From assembly GCF_900091575.1 (NCBI RefSeq), contig NZ_FMCR01000003.1, positions 682,001 through 746,000 on the forward strand: a stretch of 64,000 bases of DNA. Reading direction: 5' to 3'. Of the stretch, positions 39,447-48,023 are shown piece by piece. Position 1 is the stretch's first letter, and each line of letters begins with the position of its first letter. The position numbers and the translations under genes were made by a program. The notes below the pieces were generated by a model. It made no database searches. It was given only the letters and a program-made list of their open reading frames with translations, and was not told the DNA's origin. This DNA comes from Micromonospora saelicesensis. GTDB taxonomy: Bacteria > Actinomycetota > Actinomycetes > Mycobacteriales > Micromonosporaceae.

Positions 39447-40964
39447 TCAGTTCGCGGACGTCGCGCCGGCCGGCGTCTCGACCCGACCCGACCCGGACTG
39501 CACCGGCACGCTCGGCGTCGGCCCGTCGCCGGGTGCCCGGCGTACGTCGATCACCTGGCCGGTCAGGTCGGAGATCAGCACGTCCAGCGAGGACTGGGCG
39601 ACGGCCTCCGCGGCGAGCAGGGTGTGCTCCGGCTCCTCGCCGAAGGCCCGCGTCCGCATCGGGGTGGCGGTGCGCTCCGGGTTGATGCAGTTGACGCGGA
39701 CACCGACGTCGGCCCACTCGTCGGCGAGCGCCTGGGTGAGATTGACCAGCGCGGCCTTGGTGGCCGAGTAGAGCGCGTAGCGGGCCCGGCCCCGGGTGTA
39801 GGAGCTGGAGGTGTAGAGCAGCAACTGGCCCTTGGTCTGCTGGAGGTACGGGAGGGCCTGGCGGGCGATGGTCACCGGGCCGACGAAGTTGACCTGGAGC
39901 AGCCGGTCCATGGTCTCCTCGTCCATCTCGGCGAGGGCGCCCTTCTCCAGGATGCCGGCGGTGACCACCACGTGGTCGATCCGGCCGGTGGCCTCGAAGG
40001 CGGTCGTCAGCGCGGCCTTGACGTCCTCGGCCCGCTCCACGTGGGTGCCCGTGCTGGAACGGCTGAACGGGAAGACCTGGGCGCCGTAGCGCCGGGCCAG
40101 CTCGGTCAACTCGTGGCCGATGCCGTAGCTGCCGCCGAACACCACGATGGTCCGGCCGGTCAGCTCCTCGCTGTAGCTGCGGTGGTCGGTCAGTCGGGGC
40201 GCCTGCGCGGCGGCGAGCTGGAAGAGCTTGTCCGCCAGGTGCACGTCGACCGGGTGGGTGACCTTGATGTTCTCGTCCGAACCGTCGATCACCTTGATCG
40301 GGGTGCCGGGAAGGTAGCGCAGCACCACGCCACAGTCGTCGGTGGCGGCGAAGTCCGGGTCGTCCTCGGCGATCTGGTACGCCGCCCGGATCGTGGGGGA
40401 GCGGAACGCCTGCGGGGTCTGACCACGGCGCAGCCGGGAGCGCACCGGGATGTCGGTGATGCAGTCGTTGTCGTCGACCTGGATGATCGTGTCCGCGGAG
40501 GGGATGGCCACGTCCACGGCGTCGTAGCTCCAGAGCGCGTTGACGCACTCGCGCACGATCCGGCCGCTGAGCAGCGGGCGTACCGCGTCGTGGAAGAGGA
40601 TGTTGCAGTCTTCCGGGCCGACCGCGTCCAGCGCGATCCGGGTGGTGGCGTTGCGGGTGTCGCCGCCCTCGATCACCTTGGTGACCTTGCGCAGGCCGGC
40701 CTTCTCGACGATCTGCCGGGCGTCCTCGACGTGGCCGGTGGCCATCAGCACGATGATCTCGTCGATCTCCGGTGCCGCCTCGAAGACCGCCAGGGTGTGC
40801 TCGATGATCGGCTTACCGGCGATCTTCAGCAGCTGCTTCGGGATGCCGAGGCCCAGGCGGGTCCCGGTGCCGCCGGCCAGAACCACCGCCACTGTCCGTG
40901 CGGGCCGCCACGGCGTCGGGGTCTCCGCTTCGGCGTCCGGGCCAGGGGTCTGGTCCTGCGTCAT
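39447..40964 (-). CDS. Bifunctional CDP-ribitol synthesis protein (TarI-like cytidylyltransferase fused to TarJ/SDR-like reductase)
   Basis: A 505-residue two-domain enzyme. Residues about 22-255 are an IspD/TarI-type cytidylyltransferase: VVLAGGTGTRLGLGIPKQLL, FHDAVRPLL, RRGQTPQAFR, KVTHPVDV. Residues about 270-480 are a short-chain dehydrogenase: TIVVFGGSYGIGHELTELA, YTSSSYTRGRARYALYSATKAALVNLTQAL with the Tyr/Lys pair, then VNCINPE. In Haemophilus-type Bcs1/Acs1 the same pairing makes CDP-ribitol from ribulose-5-phosphate in one chain; that activity is assumed here from the domain order. It supplies the TagF-like enzymes. It lies 33 bases upstream of copy 1, so the two are likely co-transcribed. 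Confidence 0.87.
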   Translation of the reverse strand: MTQDQTPGPDAEAETPTPWRPARTVAVVLAGGTGTRLGLGIPKQLLKIAGKPIIEHTLAVFEAAPEIDEIIVLMATGHVEDARQIVEKAGLRKVTKVIEGGDTRNATTRIALDAVGPEDCNILFHDAVRPLLSGRIVRECVNALWSYDAVDVAIPSADTIIQVDDNDCITDIPVRSRLRRGQTPQAFRSPTIRAAYQIAEDDPDFAATDDCGVVLRYLPGTPIKVIDGSDENIKVTHPVDVHLADKLFQLAAAQAPRLTDHRSYSEELTGRTIVVFGGSYGIGHELTELARRYGAQVFPFSRSSTGTHVERAEDVKAALTTAFEATGRIDHVVVTAGILEKGALAEMDEETMDRLLQVNFVGPVTIARQALPYLQQTKGQLLLYTSSSYTRGRARYALYSATKAALVNLTQALADEWADVGVRVNCINPERTATPMRTRAFGEEPEHTLLAAEAVAQSSLDVLISDLTGQVIDVRRAPGDGPTPSVPVQSGSGRVETPAGATSAN

Positions 40965-41039
40965 TGCCGGATCCTCACTCTCAGGGATGCGTTAACGGAA
41001 GTTTCCGCCCGAGCGGCGACGGAATGAACCTTAACGCGC

Positions 41040-41073
41040 GGACCGCGTCGCCCCAACGCGGGCGACGCGGTCC
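41040..41073 (-). terminator. Terminator of the TagGH-type exporter operon
   Basis: The perfect 13-bp stem GGACCGCGTCGCC (41040-41052) / GGCGACGCGGTCC (41061-41073) has an 8-base loop. It lies just downstream, on the minus strand, of the ATPase stop at 41110. There is no U-tract. Confidence 0.65.
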
Positions 41074-41109
41074 TCAGGTGCATGTCGATGCCGGACGTTC
41101 GCCGGAACT

Positions 41110-41928
41110 CTACTTGCTGTTCGCGTACGCCTCGTACGCCCGGATGACCTCGTCGGTGGGCCCATCCATCCGGATGACGCCCGATTCCAGCCAGATCGTC
41201 CGTTCGCAGGTGTCCCGTACGGAGGAGAGCTGGTGGCTGACCAGGAACACCGTCCCCGCGCCCTCCCGCAGCTCCCGCACCCGCTGCTCGCTGCGCTTGC
41301 GGAAGCCCTTGTCGCCGGTGGCGAGCGCCTCGTCGATGAGCAGCACGTCGTGCTTCTTGGCGGCGGCGATGGAGAACCGCAGCCGGGCCGCCATGCCCGA
41401 CGAGTACGTCCGCATCGGCAGGCTGGCGAAGTCACCCCGCTCGTTGATCCCGGAGAAGTCGATGATCCCCGCGGCCTGCCTGGCCACGTCATCGGGGTGC
41501 ATGCCCATGGCCAGGCACCCGAGGACGACGTTGCGTTCCCCGGAGAGGTCGTTGAGCAGGGCGGCGTTGACGCCCAGCAGCGACGGTTGCCCCTGGGTGT
41601 GGATGGCGCCCCGGTTCACCGGCAGCAGACCGGCGATGGCCCGCAGGATGGTGGACTTGCCGGAGCCGTTGCTGCCGATCAGCCCGATCGCCTCGCCCCG
41701 GTACGCGGTGAACGAGATGCCCTTGACCGCGTGCACCTCCCGGACGTTCGGCGCATGGGTGCGCTTGACCAGCCGGCGCAGGGCGGCCACCGGTGTGGTG
41801 CCGCCGGCCGCGCCCTGGTGCACCCGGTAGATGATGTGCGCGTCGTCCACGACCACGGTCGGGATGCGCTCCTGGGTTCGGGTCATCGTCGCGCTCGCCT
41901 CGGTGGGGGCGTCGAAGTGCTCAACCAC
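41110..41928 (-). CDS. tagH: Teichoic acid ABC exporter ATP-binding subunit (TagH-like)
   Basis: A 272-residue ATPase. The Walker A is IGSNGSGKST near residue 95. The signature region is SSGMAARLRFSIAAAKKHDVLLIDEALATGDKGF, with the Walker B LLIDEA. VSHQLSSVRDTC carries the switch His. The domain before the Walker A (AALRRLVKRTHAPNVREVHAVKGIS) is the typical TagH/KpsT start. It energises flipping of the lipid-linked polymer across the membrane. The start is a GTG at 41928, overlapping the permease stop by 8 bases, so it is coupled to the permease gene. No large C-terminal extension as in Bacillus TagH is present. Confidence 0.88.
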   Translation of the reverse strand: MVEHFDAPTEASATMTRTQERIPTVVVDDAHIIYRVHQGAAGGTTPVAALRRLVKRTHAPNVREVHAVKGISFTAYRGEAIGLIGSNGSGKSTILRAIAGLLPVNRGAIHTQGQPSLLGVNAALLNDLSGERNVVLGCLAMGMHPDDVARQAAGIIDFSGINERGDFASLPMRTYSSGMAARLRFSIAAAKKHDVLLIDEALATGDKGFRKRSEQRVRELREGAGTVFLVSHQLSSVRDTCERTIWLESGVIRMDGPTDEVIRAYEAYANSK

Positions 41929-42814
41929 GGCCGTACTCCTGTTCGCCGCGCCAGAAGTAGATGAAACCGCCGATGCCGGCGACCAGCGCCCAACCGGCGC
42001 CGACCAGCCAGAGCTGGGTCAGCGACTCGTTGAGCAGCGGCGCCTCCTCGAGCAGCGCGTACCGCGCCAGCTCGATGTAGACCAGCAGCGGGTTGTACTG
42101 CACCAGTGTCGTCGCCCAGCCGGGCAGTCGGTCGAAGAGGCTGACGCTGTAGAGGACGCCGGAGCCGTACATCCAGGTCCGCATGATGAACGGCATGACC
42201 TGCTTCAGGTCGCTCGACTTGGCGCCCAGTCGGGCCACCAGCAGCACCACGCCGGCGTTGAACACCGCCTGCAGCAGCAGCGCCGGCACCAGCAGCAACC
42301 ACTCCCAGGTGAGCGGCTCGCCGGTGACCAGCACGATGCCGACCAGCACCACCATCGAGGCCAGCAGTTGCTGGAACTGGGTGATCGTGGTGGACAGCGG
42401 CAGGCTGGCCCGGGGGAAGTGCAGCGCCCGGATCAGCCCCAGGTTGCTGCTGATCGACTGGGTGCCGGCCAGGACCGCGCTCTGGGTGAAGTTGAAGATG
42501 AACAACCCGGTGGTCAGGTAGGCGATGAAGTTCGGGATGCTGTTCTGTGCGAGCACCACCCCGAAGATCAGGTAGTAGACCGCCGCGTTGGTGAGCGGGG
42601 TGAGCACCTGCCAGAGCTGACCCAGCTTGGCGTTGCTGTACGAGGCGACGAGCTTGGCGTTGGCGTACGCGGCGATGAAGTGCCGGTAGGCCCAGAGTCG
42701 GCGGCTGTACTCGACGAGGCTGGGTCGCTCACCGGCGACCCGTAGCCCGTGCCGAGCGGCCAGCTGCGCCTGGGTCAGGCCCGTGTCGGGGTCGACCAGC
42801 GCGGTGGTGGCCAT
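41921..42814 (-). CDS. tagG: Teichoic acid ABC exporter permease (TagG-like)
   Basis: A 297-residue ABC-2 permease with six hydrophobic spans (LTPLTNAAVYYLIFGVVLA, FIAYLTTGLFIFNFT, LLASMVVLVGIVLVTG, LLLVPALLLQAVFNAGVVLLV and others). The amphipathic N-terminal YRHFIAAYANAKLVASYSNAKLGQLW helix is a TagG/Wzm hallmark. It forms the channel for the lipid-linked polymer. The frame is open to 43648, but the ATG at 42814 has GGAG upstream and gives the normal length. The promoter and a palindrome shared with the divergent TetR gene lie just upstream. Confidence 0.88.
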   Translation of the reverse strand: MATTALVDPDTGLTQAQLAARHGLRVAGERPSLVEYSRRLWAYRHFIAAYANAKLVASYSNAKLGQLWQVLTPLTNAAVYYLIFGVVLAQNSIPNFIAYLTTGLFIFNFTQSAVLAGTQSISSNLGLIRALHFPRASLPLSTTITQFQQLLASMVVLVGIVLVTGEPLTWEWLLLVPALLLQAVFNAGVVLLVARLGAKSSDLKQVMPFIMRTWMYGSGVLYSVSLFDRLPGWATTLVQYNPLLVYIELARYALLEEAPLLNESLTQLWLVGAGWALVAGIGGFIYFWRGEQEYGRG

Positions 42815-42912
42815 GGAAATGGCGCTCCGATCTTTCGTGCAGACGGGGGTTGCTCGCGACGATCGAATCCTAGTGGGAAATTTGCGCGGGGCGCCGCCTC
42901 GTCGCTGCGAGG

Positions 42913-42941
42913 ACAGTAGTCCGAAACACGTCGGGACGCAA
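42913..42941 (-). promoter_or_regulatory. Candidate promoter of the tagG-tagH operon
   Basis: Read on the minus strand: TTGCGT (42941-42936), 17 bases, then TACTGT (42918-42913). This gives a leader of about 90 bases before the ATG at 42814. Both hexamers are close to the sigma-70-type consensus. The -35 overlaps the palindrome at 42937-42957. Confidence 0.55.
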
Positions 42942-42957
42942 CCGTACCGTCGTTGCG
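42937..42957. promoter_or_regulatory. Candidate TetR operator (inverted repeat CGCAAC-N9-GTTGCG)
   Basis: The 6-bp arms CGCAAC and GTTGCG are separated by 9 bases, giving a 21-base site of the size TetR dimers use. It overlaps the -35 of tagG and lies about 40 bases before the TetR start codon. Repression of both genes by the adjacent regulator is inferred. Confidence 0.45.
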
Positions 42958-42994
42958 CTACGCTATCCGGCGTGACCTGCGATAAGAGCCCTCG

Positions 42995-43633
42995 ATGACC
43001 ACCGAAAAGAGGCGGGCGCCGGCCGGCGCGGCGGTGCTGCGCGACGAGATCACCACGGCGATCCGCCGGGCGCTGATGCAGGAGCTCGCCGCGGTCGGCT
43101 ACGGCCGGCTCTCCATCGAGGCGGTGGCCCGGCGGGCCGGCGTCAGCAAGACGGCGATCTACCGACGGTGGAGCTCGAAGCTTGAGCTGGTGCTGGAGGT
43201 CGTCGCCGCTGCGGCACACGGCAAGCTCCCCGCACTGGACACCGGCACGCTGCGCGGTGACCTCGCGCTGCTCTTCCAGGCGGTGGCGCACGCGCTGCGG
43301 CACCCACTGGCGTCGCAGATCATCCCGGACCTGCTGGCCGAGGCCGCCCGCAACCCCAGCATCGACGCGACCCTGCGTCAGGTGCTGCACGCCCGGCAGC
43401 AGGAGATCGGCGGTCACCTGGTCACCCGGGCCGTGCAGCGTGGCGAACTGCCCGCCGACACGGAGCTGGACGCCGCCGTCGACCTCATCGTGGGGCCGCT
43501 CTACTGGCGGCTCGCCATCGCCCGTCTCCCACTCACCGACGGCTACCTCGACAATCTGGTCGAATCCGTGGCGGCCGGGCTCGGTGCCGACAGCGTGCTG
43601 CCCCGTCCCCGGGCAGCCCCGGTCTCCGGCTGA
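42995..43633 (+). CDS. TetR-family transcriptional regulator
   Basis: A 212-residue repressor-type protein. The N-terminal helix-turn-helix is LSIEAVARRAGVSKTAIYRRWSSK near residues 39-62. The C-terminal ligand-binding half resembles the TetR_C group with the DLLAEAARNPSIDA and VDLIVGPLYWRLAI segments. It is divergent from the tagGH operon, and a candidate palindromic site lies between them. Control of the exporter and possibly of itself is therefore likely; the ligand is unknown. The ATG at 42995 is used; the ribosome-binding site (AAGAG) is weak. Confidence 0.85.
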   Translation: MTTEKRRAPAGAAVLRDEITTAIRRALMQELAAVGYGRLSIEAVARRAGVSKTAIYRRWSSKLELVLEVVAAAAHGKLPALDTGTLRGDLALLFQAVAHALRHPLASQIIPDLLAEAARNPSIDATLRQVLHARQQEIGGHLVTRAVQRGELPADTELDAAVDLIVGPLYWRLAIARLPLTDGYLDNLVESVAAGLGADSVLPRPRAAPVSG

Positions 43634-43757
43634 CCACGCCCGCGACACCCCACCACACGGAAAATGGTTCAGCTACCGGTCTCCGCTACGCTGCCCCATT
43701 GACACCCGGCCGTCACCGTGCCGAAGCCCGCCTGCTCCCCAGATGAGAAGGACACCC

Positions 43758-45857
43758 GTGGCCAACGTCGACAGCATCGCCGTCGCGCCCACCGGTTCGG
43801 ACCCAGCACCGAGGTCCGACCAGGCTCCCCAGCCCTCCGACGACACCGGCCGGGCCCCGGCGGCCCGGGTCCGCGCGTTGGTCGCGGCCGCCCCGGTGCT
43901 GATCACCGATGGCGCCGTGGTGGCGTTCGCGCTCTGGACGGTTCTCTACCACCTGGCCTTCGTGTTCGGCCTGGCGCCGTCGGCGACGTTCCTGATCTGG
44001 ATCGGTGGCTGCCTGGTAGGCCTCGGGGTTTGGCTGTGGCGCCGCCGGGGTCGTGCGTCCTCCGCCGCTGGTCGTGTTCATCAGGAGGCCGTCGAGGGCG
44101 CCGCCCCGGCGTATCCGCGCCCTCTGCTCGCCCTGGTGCTCGGTGCGGGCACGATCGCCGCAGTCACGGCGGGGCTGACCACCGTCGAGGACGGCGTCGG
44201 GGAAGGAATCCCGTGGTGGATCCCGGGTGGCTTCGGCGCTCTCGCCGCGGCGGGGGCCATGTTCCTCGTCCGGCGTCGCTGGCTCGCCACCCCGGCCGGC
44301 TCCGCCCCAGCCGCCGCCGCCACCCCGCTCTCGTCGGCGTACGCCCTGATCGTTGCCGTCCTGGCCGCGATCTCGGGACTCTTCTTCGCCCGCAACTCCG
44401 TCGACGACGCCTTCTTCCTCGGTAAGTCGGTCTGGGTGGCGGAACGCGACGAGGTGCCACTGCGGGACTTCCTGTTCACCGACGGTGTCGCGCCTGCGAT
44501 GAACTCTCAGCCGCCAGTGCCCTCGATCGAGGTCTTCTACGGCGCCTTTGCCCACGTCTTCGGCCTGCACGCCGCCTCCGCCACGTGGTACATCGTGACG
44601 CCGGTCATGTCCGTCGTCGCGGTGCTGGCCCTGTGGCGGCTGGTGCAGCGCTGGGCGCCGCGCCGTGCCGCGCTCGCCTTCACCGTCGCTGTGACCTACC
44701 TCTACCTGGTCGCCGGTGATGACGCCGCCCTCGGCACCTTCCACCTGACCAGACTGCACCAGGGCAAGACCATGTTCGTGGCGGCGGTCGTGCCGCTGAT
44801 GTGGGTGTACCTGACCGAGTGGTTCGACTCGCGGTCCCGTCGCGGGCTGATACTCATCGCAGCGCTCTCCATCGTGGCCACCGGCCTCTCCACCACCTCC
44901 GCCATCGTCCTGCCGCTGCTGGTCGGCGGCGCGGTCTTCGCGATGATGCTGGTCGGCCGGTGGCGGGACGCGATCCTGGCCGGGGCTGCCGCGCTGGTCT
45001 ATCCGATCGGCGCGACGATCTGGTCGCGGCTCAACGCCGGCCCCATCACCGAGAACGCCGCCGCGGCCTTCTACGACGCCGAGGCCACCTACCGGCGGAC
45101 CGTCCTGTTCGGTGTGCTCGGCGTGATCGGTGGCCTGGCCCTGTGGCTCGGTCCCCTGATCGCTCGTCGGCGGACGCCCCAACTGCTCGTCGCGGGCAGC
45201 ACGCTGGCGATGAGTGTGCTGCTCTTCCCCGGCGTCCTCGATGCGCTCAACAGCCTGACCGGTATCGGCGTCGTGCTCTGGCGGATGCCGTGGATGTTCG
45301 CCCTCCCGGCGGTGATCGGCATCCTCTGCACCGTCGACCTGCCGCGCCTGCGGGTGTTCGGGAGCGTCGCCATCGCGGCGGCACTGGTCGCTTGCTTCGC
45401 CCTCTTCGGCACGCCCATGTGGTCGTCGAAGAGCTATGTGACGGTGCACGAACAGCCGGTCTGGAAGCTGCCCCAGCAGCGTAAGTCGATCGTCTTCTGG
45501 ATGACCCGGCTCGACCGGCCCGACGGCGTGGTGCTGGCTCCGTCCACCCTCATGCACACCGCCCCGATGGTGACCAGCAGGATGCGGGTGGTCAGCCCCA
45601 ACGACCGCTACCTGCCTGACTATGGCATCGACTCGCCGTTCGCCCAGGACCGGCTGAAGTTGGTTGCGCTCGCCAACGGCAAGCCCGAGCTCGCGCCGGT
45701 ATCTGAGCTGGCCGGGGCGATCGAGCGGCTCGATGTCACCACCATCTGTGTCTATTCGGGCAACCAGGTGGCCCGGGACCTGGCTCCGCAGTTGGGTTTC
45801 CAGCAGTTCGCCACCCGCGGGCGGCCGGGAGCGATGACCTGTTTCCGTCGCGGATGA
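43758..45857 (+). CDS. Large polytopic membrane protein, glycosyltransferase-like (DUF6077-type)
   Basis: A 699-residue protein. A hydrophilic Pro/Ser/Asp-rich N-terminus of about 45 residues precedes many membrane spans. A lumenal-type DDAFFLGKSVWVAERDEVPLRDFL motif follows the fifth span or so, with paired Asp residues as in GT-C transferases. A soluble C-terminal domain is seen from about residue 580 (VFWMTRLDRPDGVVLAPST ... TICVYSG). I believe it belongs to a family of unknown function (probably DUF6077). A sugar-transfer role is inferred only from layout and position. The GTG at 43758 has AGAAGGA before it; the longer open frame starts inside the TetR gene. Confidence 0.65.
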   Translation: MANVDSIAVAPTGSDPAPRSDQAPQPSDDTGRAPAARVRALVAAAPVLITDGAVVAFALWTVLYHLAFVFGLAPSATFLIWIGGCLVGLGVWLWRRRGRASSAAGRVHQEAVEGAAPAYPRPLLALVLGAGTIAAVTAGLTTVEDGVGEGIPWWIPGGFGALAAAGAMFLVRRRWLATPAGSAPAAAATPLSSAYALIVAVLAAISGLFFARNSVDDAFFLGKSVWVAERDEVPLRDFLFTDGVAPAMNSQPPVPSIEVFYGAFAHVFGLHAASATWYIVTPVMSVVAVLALWRLVQRWAPRRAALAFTVAVTYLYLVAGDDAALGTFHLTRLHQGKTMFVAAVVPLMWVYLTEWFDSRSRRGLILIAALSIVATGLSTTSAIVLPLLVGGAVFAMMLVGRWRDAILAGAAALVYPIGATIWSRLNAGPITENAAAAFYDAEATYRRTVLFGVLGVIGGLALWLGPLIARRRTPQLLVAGSTLAMSVLLFPGVLDALNSLTGIGVVLWRMPWMFALPAVIGILCTVDLPRLRVFGSVAIAAALVACFALFGTPMWSSKSYVTVHEQPVWKLPQQRKSIVFWMTRLDRPDGVVLAPSTLMHTAPMVTSRMRVVSPNDRYLPDYGIDSPFAQDRLKLVALANGKPELAPVSELAGAIERLDVTTICVYSGNQVARDLAPQLGFQQFATRGRPGAMTCFRRG

Positions 45858-46209
45858 GGCCTGGAATCCACCCTCGTCCACGACGCGTGACGGAGCGCGC
45901 TGGACGGATGGCTACCGAGTTTCCCACCGGAAAGGGCATTGATACCTGAGCGGCATCCCGATGTCCCCTCGCGTTAAGGTCATAGGTGCGCGAGCGGCAC
46001 GTAGGGGATTCGGTCGTCGCCGTGCGGGCTGTGATGCGGGAGTTCAGACATGGGTTGAGGCTGCCAGCTGTCGACAGCTGTCCAGTTCCGCAGCAGTCAC
46101 TCAAGGTGATGGGCGGCGAACGGGGCGACGCCTCAGTCTGCCCTCGTCGGGTAATGCCGTGACGAATTCAGGCCCTGCCCGTAACCGATCTAGTAGGGAG
46201 CGAAATTCG
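45858..46209. promoter_or_regulatory. 352-base leader region before the second TagF-like gene
   Basis: I see no gene. It contains a perfect 16-bp palindrome CAGCTGTCGACAGCTG at 46065-46080, about 130 bases before the TTG start. That suggests a dimeric regulator site. No clear -35/-10 and no known riboswitch core was found. The frame of the following gene is open through this region, but codon use and the ribosome-binding site at 46195 argue for the later start. Confidence 0.4.
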
Positions 46210-47967
46210 TTGTTCGGCACGTTGACAGGACGCCTCGGGGTGGCCGCCCAGAGTGCGCTACTGGTACTGGCCTACCTGGTCATGCTCGTCGGTGGCGTAT
46301 TCGGTTGGGTCGGCCTGTTCGCCGTCGCCGGGCTGGCCGCCATCATCGGCGAGTTCGCCGTCGCCCGCTGGTCACCTCCGTCGCAGTTGCTGTTGGAGAA
46401 GGTGGGCCTGCACTGGTCGTACCGACAGCTGACCCGCGACCTGGCCGCCGTGCTGCTGGTCGTCGCCGAGGTGCGGCTCAACGGCGGCGAGCTGACCCTG
46501 CTGCTCGTTCTGCCGGCGGCGGTGTGGGTCGTGTCGGTCTTCGCCGGTGCGCTCTCCACCATGATCGAGCGTCGTAACCCGCTCTCCGCCATGGTGCGCA
46601 ACATCGAGCTGGGTCCACTGTCCAGCGCCCCCCAGCCGCCCGTCTGGGCCGCGGCGGTAGCGGGTGACCGGATGCCCCTGCTCAACCTGCTGCTGGTGCC
46701 GGCCGGCGTGGCCGCCGCGGTGCAGCACGATCCGACGCCGTTCTTCGTGGCCGGCGCGGTGGCGGTCGTGGCGACCGGTCTGGTGGGCGCCATCATCGCG
46801 CTGACCTGGCTGCGGGGTCGGGGCGCGGGGCAGGGTCCGCTGCTACCGGCGGTCCAGCGTTGGCTGGACAACTACCGGCCGGAGGTGGCGCTCTACTTCG
46901 CCGGCCCGGCGAAGGACGTCTACCAGGCGAACATGTGGCTCGCCCCGACCGAGGCGCTCCAGCAGCGCGCGGTGGTGCTGATGCGCAGCCGCGAGGCGTT
47001 CCTGGAACTGGCCGACACCCGGCTGCCGGTGATCTGCGTGCCGGCCGGGGTGGACTTCATGAACCTCGACCTCGGCGGCATCCGCGCGGCGCTCTACTCC
47101 GCGAACGTCGGCGCGAACATCCACATGCTCCGCGAGCCGGGCACGAAGCACGTCTTCGTCGGGCACGGCGACAGCGACAAGCAGGCCAGCGTCAACCCCT
47201 ACAGCAAGGTGTACGACGAGGTCTGGGTCGCCGGCCTGGCCGGCCGGGAGCGCTACGCGCGGGCCGGCGTGGGGGTGCTCGACTCGGACATCGTCGAGAT
47301 CGGCCGGCCGCAGCTCGCCGGCGTGCACACCTTCGGCGCCGAGTCGGTGGACCGGCCGTTCACGGTGCTCTACGCGCCAACCTGGGAGGGTTGGCTCGAC
47401 GACGACCCGTACCACACCTCGCTGGTGCTGATGGGTGAGCGGATCGTCAAGGGGCTGCTCGCCACGAATCCCCGGGTCCGCCTGATCTACAAGCCGCACC
47501 CGCTCACCGGCTCGCGGTCCAGGGCGGCGAAGGTCGTGCACGACCGGGTCGTCACGGCGATCCGCGCGGCCGGCGGCAACCCGGACGCGTCCTCGCTGGA
47601 CGGCACCGCGCACCTGGTGGTCACCGGCCGCACGCCGGCGTTGTTCGACTGCTTCAACCAGACCGACCTGCTGATCAGCGACGTCTCCAGTGTGGTGTCC
47701 GACTTCGTGCAGAGCCAGCGGCCGTACGTGGTGGCCAACCCGGCCGGCCTGTCCGAGGACGACTTCCGCCGCGAGTACCCGACGGCGCGGGCCGCGTACC
47801 TGCTCTCCAAGGACTGCGGCGAACTGGAGAAGATCGTGTCGGTCACCCGAGCCGGTGACGACCCGATGACCGAGGCCCGCCGGGAGCTGAAGACCTACCT
47901 GCTCGGCCCCGCCGAGGCGAACCCGATGGACCGGTTCCAGCAGGAGATCGACCGGCTCTGCCACTGA
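46210..47967 (+). CDS. CDP-glycerol/ribitol glycerophosphotransferase family protein (TagF/TagB-like), copy 2
   Basis: A 585-residue enzyme with the same plan as copy 1. Residues 1-210 have several membrane spans (LGVAAQSALLVLAYLVMLVGGVFGW and others). The C-terminal domain has YFAGPAKDVYQANMWLAPTEAL, FVGHGDSDKQASVNPYSKVYDEVWVAG with the HGDSDK motif, LIYKPHPLTGS, and LLISDVSSVVSDFVQSQRPYVV. It acts on CDP-polyols. The two copies are clearly related but only distantly similar, so they may make different steps, such as primer addition and chain extension. The start is the TTG at 46210 with GGGAG 9 bases before it. A terminator hairpin follows the stop. Confidence 0.87.
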   Translation: MFGTLTGRLGVAAQSALLVLAYLVMLVGGVFGWVGLFAVAGLAAIIGEFAVARWSPPSQLLLEKVGLHWSYRQLTRDLAAVLLVVAEVRLNGGELTLLLVLPAAVWVVSVFAGALSTMIERRNPLSAMVRNIELGPLSSAPQPPVWAAAVAGDRMPLLNLLLVPAGVAAAVQHDPTPFFVAGAVAVVATGLVGAIIALTWLRGRGAGQGPLLPAVQRWLDNYRPEVALYFAGPAKDVYQANMWLAPTEALQQRAVVLMRSREAFLELADTRLPVICVPAGVDFMNLDLGGIRAALYSANVGANIHMLREPGTKHVFVGHGDSDKQASVNPYSKVYDEVWVAGLAGRERYARAGVGVLDSDIVEIGRPQLAGVHTFGAESVDRPFTVLYAPTWEGWLDDDPYHTSLVLMGERIVKGLLATNPRVRLIYKPHPLTGSRSRAAKVVHDRVVTAIRAAGGNPDASSLDGTAHLVVTGRTPALFDCFNQTDLLISDVSSVVSDFVQSQRPYVVANPAGLSEDDFRREYPTARAAYLLSKDCGELEKIVSVTRAGDDPMTEARRELKTYLLGPAEANPMDRFQQEIDRLCH

Positions 47968-47985
47968 GCCCCGTCACCACGGCAT

Positions 47986-48018
47986 CGCGCCCGGCCCGAC
48001 ACTGTCGGGTCGGGCGCG
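47986..48018 (+). terminator. Terminator after the second TagF-like gene
   Basis: A 16-bp stem with one G-T wobble: CGCGCCCGGCCCGACA (47986-48001) pairs with TGTCGGGTCGGGCGCG (48003-48018). It starts 18 bases after the stop at 47967. Confidence 0.65.
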
Positions 48019-48023
48019 TCCGT

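Noticed and set aside
37731-41027. 1098-codon open frame on the plus strand
   Set aside because: It is the antisense shadow of the TagF-like gene and the TarI-TarJ fusion, both of which have clear motifs. The translation is Gly/Arg/Val/Gln-rich with no domain.
42815-43648. Upstream extension of the TagG permease frame
   Set aside because: It is antisense to the TetR gene. The ATG at 42814 gives the normal family length.
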